A DNA stretch of 34,498 nt, from the NCBI GenBank assembly GCA_017856055.1, contig JAFMFP010000006.1, positions 1-34,498 of the forward strand. Reading direction: 5' to 3'. The position numbers were made by a program, and so were the translations under genes. Under the pieces are notes generated by a model. The model had not been told where the DNA came from and did no database searches. It worked only from the letters and a program-made list of their open reading frames with translations. This document shows, one piece after another, positions 32,478 to 34,498 of this stretch. The stretch's first letter is position 1, and every line of letters starts with the position of its first letter. This DNA comes from Fidelibacterota bacterium. Lineage in GTDB: Bacteria > Fidelibacterota > Marinisomatia > Marinisomatales > Marinisomataceae.

Positions 32478-34200
32478 TTTCGATGTTATTAAACATCAAA
32501 ATAATATTTTTACCTTTCTCATTAACTTCATCAATAGTTAATTGTATATCAGATCCAGACTTTAGTTCGGGAAGAATATTTTTTTTGACATCTTTTGAAA
32601 CTTTGTTCATAGGTACTATTCCTTGAATATCTCCCTCTAATTTAAACTTAACAAGATTATCCTCCAAACTTTCAAACTTTGCATCTATAGTACTTCCAAC
32701 TTGAAAATTGTTAGAAATCTCTACCCAAGGATTCTCATTTAAATCTTTAATACTGAGAAGTATTTTTCTTTCTTTAGAAGAAATGTCAGTAATTATAAAT
32801 TCTACTTCTTCTCCTTCATTAATTAATTCTCTCGGATGAGCAGGATTAACTTTCCAATCTAAATCAACAATTCTTACAAAACCTTCAAATGTATCATCAA
32901 GCTCAATAAAAGCACCAAATTTTGTTATTTTACTAACTAAACCTTTTCCTTTATCTCCAATTTTAAATTTGCCATCAATCTCTAACCAAGGATCTGTAGT
33001 AAGTTGTTTAATTCCTAAACTTATCTTTTGATCACTTGGTTCTACAGATAAAACTTTAGCTTGAATCTTATCTCCAACTTTGTAAGAATCTTGAAGATTT
33101 TGAATATTTTTAACCCAAGAAATTTCAGAAATATGAACTAAGCCCTCAATTCCTTTTTCAATCTCAACAAAAATACCATAATTCATTACACTAACAATTT
33201 TTCCATCAATAGTATCATCAACTTTGTATTTCTCTGGTATAGATTCCCATGGATTTTCTATAAGTTGTTTTATTCCCAGTGAAATTCTTGAAGTTTTTTG
33301 ATCATAATCTACTACTTGGACATTTATTTTATCACCAATTGACACTATTTCAGAGGGGTGATTGATTCTGCCCCAAGAAAAATCAGTAATATGTACTAAA
33401 CCATCTACACCACCGAGATCTATAAATGCTCCAAAATCTGTGATATTTTTTACTACACCTTCTAATTTTGAACCAATCTCAATATTTTCCATTAATTCTT
33501 GTCTTTTTTCATTTAAAGATTCTTCAAGAATTGCTTTTCTGGAAACAACTAGGTTTTTTCTTAATTCATCAACTTTTACAATTAAAAAATCAAATTCTTT
33601 ACCAATCAAATCATCAAAATTTTTAATTGGCTGAACATCGGCTTGAGATCCAGGTAAAAAAGCTTGAATAACACCTAGATCGACAACTAATCCTCCTTTT
33701 ACTCTTTTTAAAATCTTACCTTTTATAGTGATTTCATCTTGAGCAACCTGAATTAATTCTTCCCATCTTTTAATAAAATCAGCTTTGTATTTAGATAAGC
33801 TAATATTTCCTTCGTTATCCTCAAATTTGTCAAGAAAAACTTCAATATCTGAACCAATTTCAGGAAGGTCCTGATTTTCAAACTCCGATCTTGAAATTAA
33901 ACCTTCAGACTTGAATCCAATATCAACCATTACATCTGAGTCACTTATCCCGATTACACGAGCATTAATTATTTGATTTTCAGTAATATCGCTAAAAGTA
34001 CTTCTATATTCTTCTAAATTTGTAGCTTTTTCTTCGGAAACTTGATCATCATTTATATCAATTACCTTAACTCCGCTAAATAAATCTTTGCTTAAATAAT
34101 TTTTAATTTTAGATAAAACGCTTTGAGTTTTTACCTCTTCATTAGTTTCTATAATATTAGAATCTATCAATTCATTTTTGTTTTCTAGTTTATCATTCAT
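32470..34200 (-). CDS. rpsA: 30S ribosomal protein S1
   Basis: 576 residues with six S1/OB-fold repeats. They start near residues 55 (NARVIGISDSDVMVDIG), 140 (KGKILKRVKGGLVVDLG), 225 (EGVVKNITDFGAFIDLG), 310 (DGKIVSVMNYGIFVEIE), 395 (KGLVSKITKFGAFIELD) and 480 (DAKFESLEDNLVKFKLE). Repeats 3-5 have the full FGxFxxL...GLVHI RNA-binding pattern. Repeats 1, 2 and 6 are divergent, as in S1 generally. An acidic, Asn-rich N-terminal extension of about 50 residues precedes repeat 1. S1 helps mRNAs dock on the 30S subunit. The cmk-rpsA pairing, overlapping by 8 bases, is a widely conserved gene order. Confidence 0.95.
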   Translation of the reverse strand: MNDKLENKNELIDSNIIETNEEVKTQSVLSKIKNYLSKDLFSGVKVIDINDDQVSEEKATNLEEYRSTFSDITENQIINARVIGISDSDVMVDIGFKSEGLISRSEFENQDLPEIGSDIEVFLDKFEDNEGNISLSKYKADFIKRWEELIQVAQDEITIKGKILKRVKGGLVVDLGVIQAFLPGSQADVQPIKNFDDLIGKEFDFLIVKVDELRKNLVVSRKAILEESLNEKRQELMENIEIGSKLEGVVKNITDFGAFIDLGGVDGLVHITDFSWGRINHPSEIVSIGDKINVQVVDYDQKTSRISLGIKQLIENPWESIPEKYKVDDTIDGKIVSVMNYGIFVEIEKGIEGLVHISEISWVKNIQNLQDSYKVGDKIQAKVLSVEPSDQKISLGIKQLTTDPWLEIDGKFKIGDKGKGLVSKITKFGAFIELDDTFEGFVRIVDLDWKVNPAHPRELINEGEEVEFIITDISSKERKILLSIKDLNENPWVEISNNFQVGSTIDAKFESLEDNLVKFKLEGDIQGIVPMNKVSKDVKKNILPELKSGSDIQLTIDEVNEKGKNIILMFNNIEND

Positions 34201-34498
34201 TTCTTTTCTCTATCTCTTGGAAAATAATACTGACTTGTTCATCAATAGAACAATTAGTTGTATCTATTTCAAAAGCATCTTCAGCTTTTTTGAGAGGAGA
34301 TATTTTACGATTAGAATCATAATTATCTCTAGTCAGTAAATCTTCCTTTATTTGGTTAACGTTAATATTTTCATTCATATTATTAAATTCTTTTAACCTT
34401 CTCAAAGCTCGCACTTCATATTCTGCAGTTAAAAAAAATTTAAATTTTGCATCAGGAAATACCACTGTTCCAATATCTCTACCTTCAACAACAACATT
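34193..34498 (-). CDS. cmk: Cytidylate kinase, C-terminal part (runs off window)
   Basis: The visible 101 residues begin at the window edge with NVVVEGRDIGTVVFPDAKFK, which is the VVEGRDIGTVVFPxAxxKF block of CMP/dCMP kinase. FFLTAEYEVRALRRLKE follows, then the arginine-rich lid region DLLTRDNYDSNRKISPLKKA and the closing DAFEIDTTNCSIDEQV. It phosphorylates CMP and dCMP with ATP. The P-loop N-terminal half lies beyond the window. The stop overlaps the rpsA start by 8 bases. Confidence 0.95.
   Translation of the reverse strand, partial: NVVVEGRDIGTVVFPDAKFKFFLTAEYEVRALRRLKEFNNMNENINVNQIKEDLLTRDNYDSNRKISPLKKAEDAFEIDTTNCSIDEQVSIIFQEIEKRNE

Overview
The window is a densely packed, AT-rich bacterial chromosome segment. 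Almost everything is on the minus strand, and I recognise only two genes on the plus strand. It encodes Ccm cytochrome c maturation, Na+-NQR, a heptose-phosphate adenylyltransferase, a LysM lytic transglycosylase, a lipoprotein and the MEP isoprenoid pathway, so the organism is Gram-negative and respiratory. The Na+-NQR/NhaD pair suggests a saline habitat. The tiny basic AURKAIP1/COX24-type ribosomal protein, the YbbR protein and the AT-rich compact layout fit the FCB group. A marine lineage such as Marinimicrobia (SAR406) is my best guess, but this is inference without a database search. No rRNA, tRNA, insertion sequence, CRISPR array or prophage was seen, and no gene-free stretch exceeds 70 bases.

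Region 1 (14265 down to 1, minus) reads as one 17-gene run: nhaD, pduO-type adenosyltransferase, nrnA-like DHH phosphatase, ispH, pdxS, pdxT, dxs, an acyl-CoA mutase, ccmE, ccmF, a 27-residue membrane microprotein, ccmA, ccmB, ccmC, ccmD, an archaeal-type GAPDH and a metallo-beta-lactamase-fold gene cut by the window edge. Neighbouring genes overlap or lie at most 9 bases apart. Several features here are unusual. The mutase carries the Phe/Gln pair of isobutyryl-CoA mutase instead of the Tyr/Arg pair of methylmalonyl-CoA mutase. CcmE has the CXXXY heme-binding motif instead of HXXXY, and no ccmG or ccmH is present. The GAPDH is of the archaeal type.

Region 2 (21183 to 14484, minus) is nqrABCDEF-apbE. 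On the opposite strand, meeting apbE tail to tail, lies a 51-codon four-cysteine gene that I identify as nqrM, the NQR iron-sulfur maturation factor. Together with NhaD this forms a sodium-cycle module: NQR pumps Na+ out, the antiporter exchanges it, ApbE attaches FMN to NqrB and NqrC, and NqrM helps build the NqrD/E iron-sulfur centre.

Region 3 (21251 to 23410) is an FAD oxidoreductase of uncertain role, divergent from proline dehydrogenase with only about 30 bases between them.

Region 4 (34498 to 23388, minus) is a housekeeping run: cmk (partial), rpsA, a YbbR protein, tsaD, an unknown lipoprotein, serS, plsC, the hldE C-terminal-type adenylyltransferase, mltD, an HU-family gene, a bS22/mS38-like ribosomal microprotein, nadK and a YdjM-like membrane protein. 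The plsC reading frame extends about 80 codons upstream of its first ATG/GTG/TTG codon and needs a rare start codon to recover its catalytic HX4D motif.

Five small or partial coding stretches fall outside ordinary ORF length limits and are annotated here from direct translation: ccmD, the 27-residue ORF, nqrM, the 31-residue ribosomal protein and the partial MBL gene.
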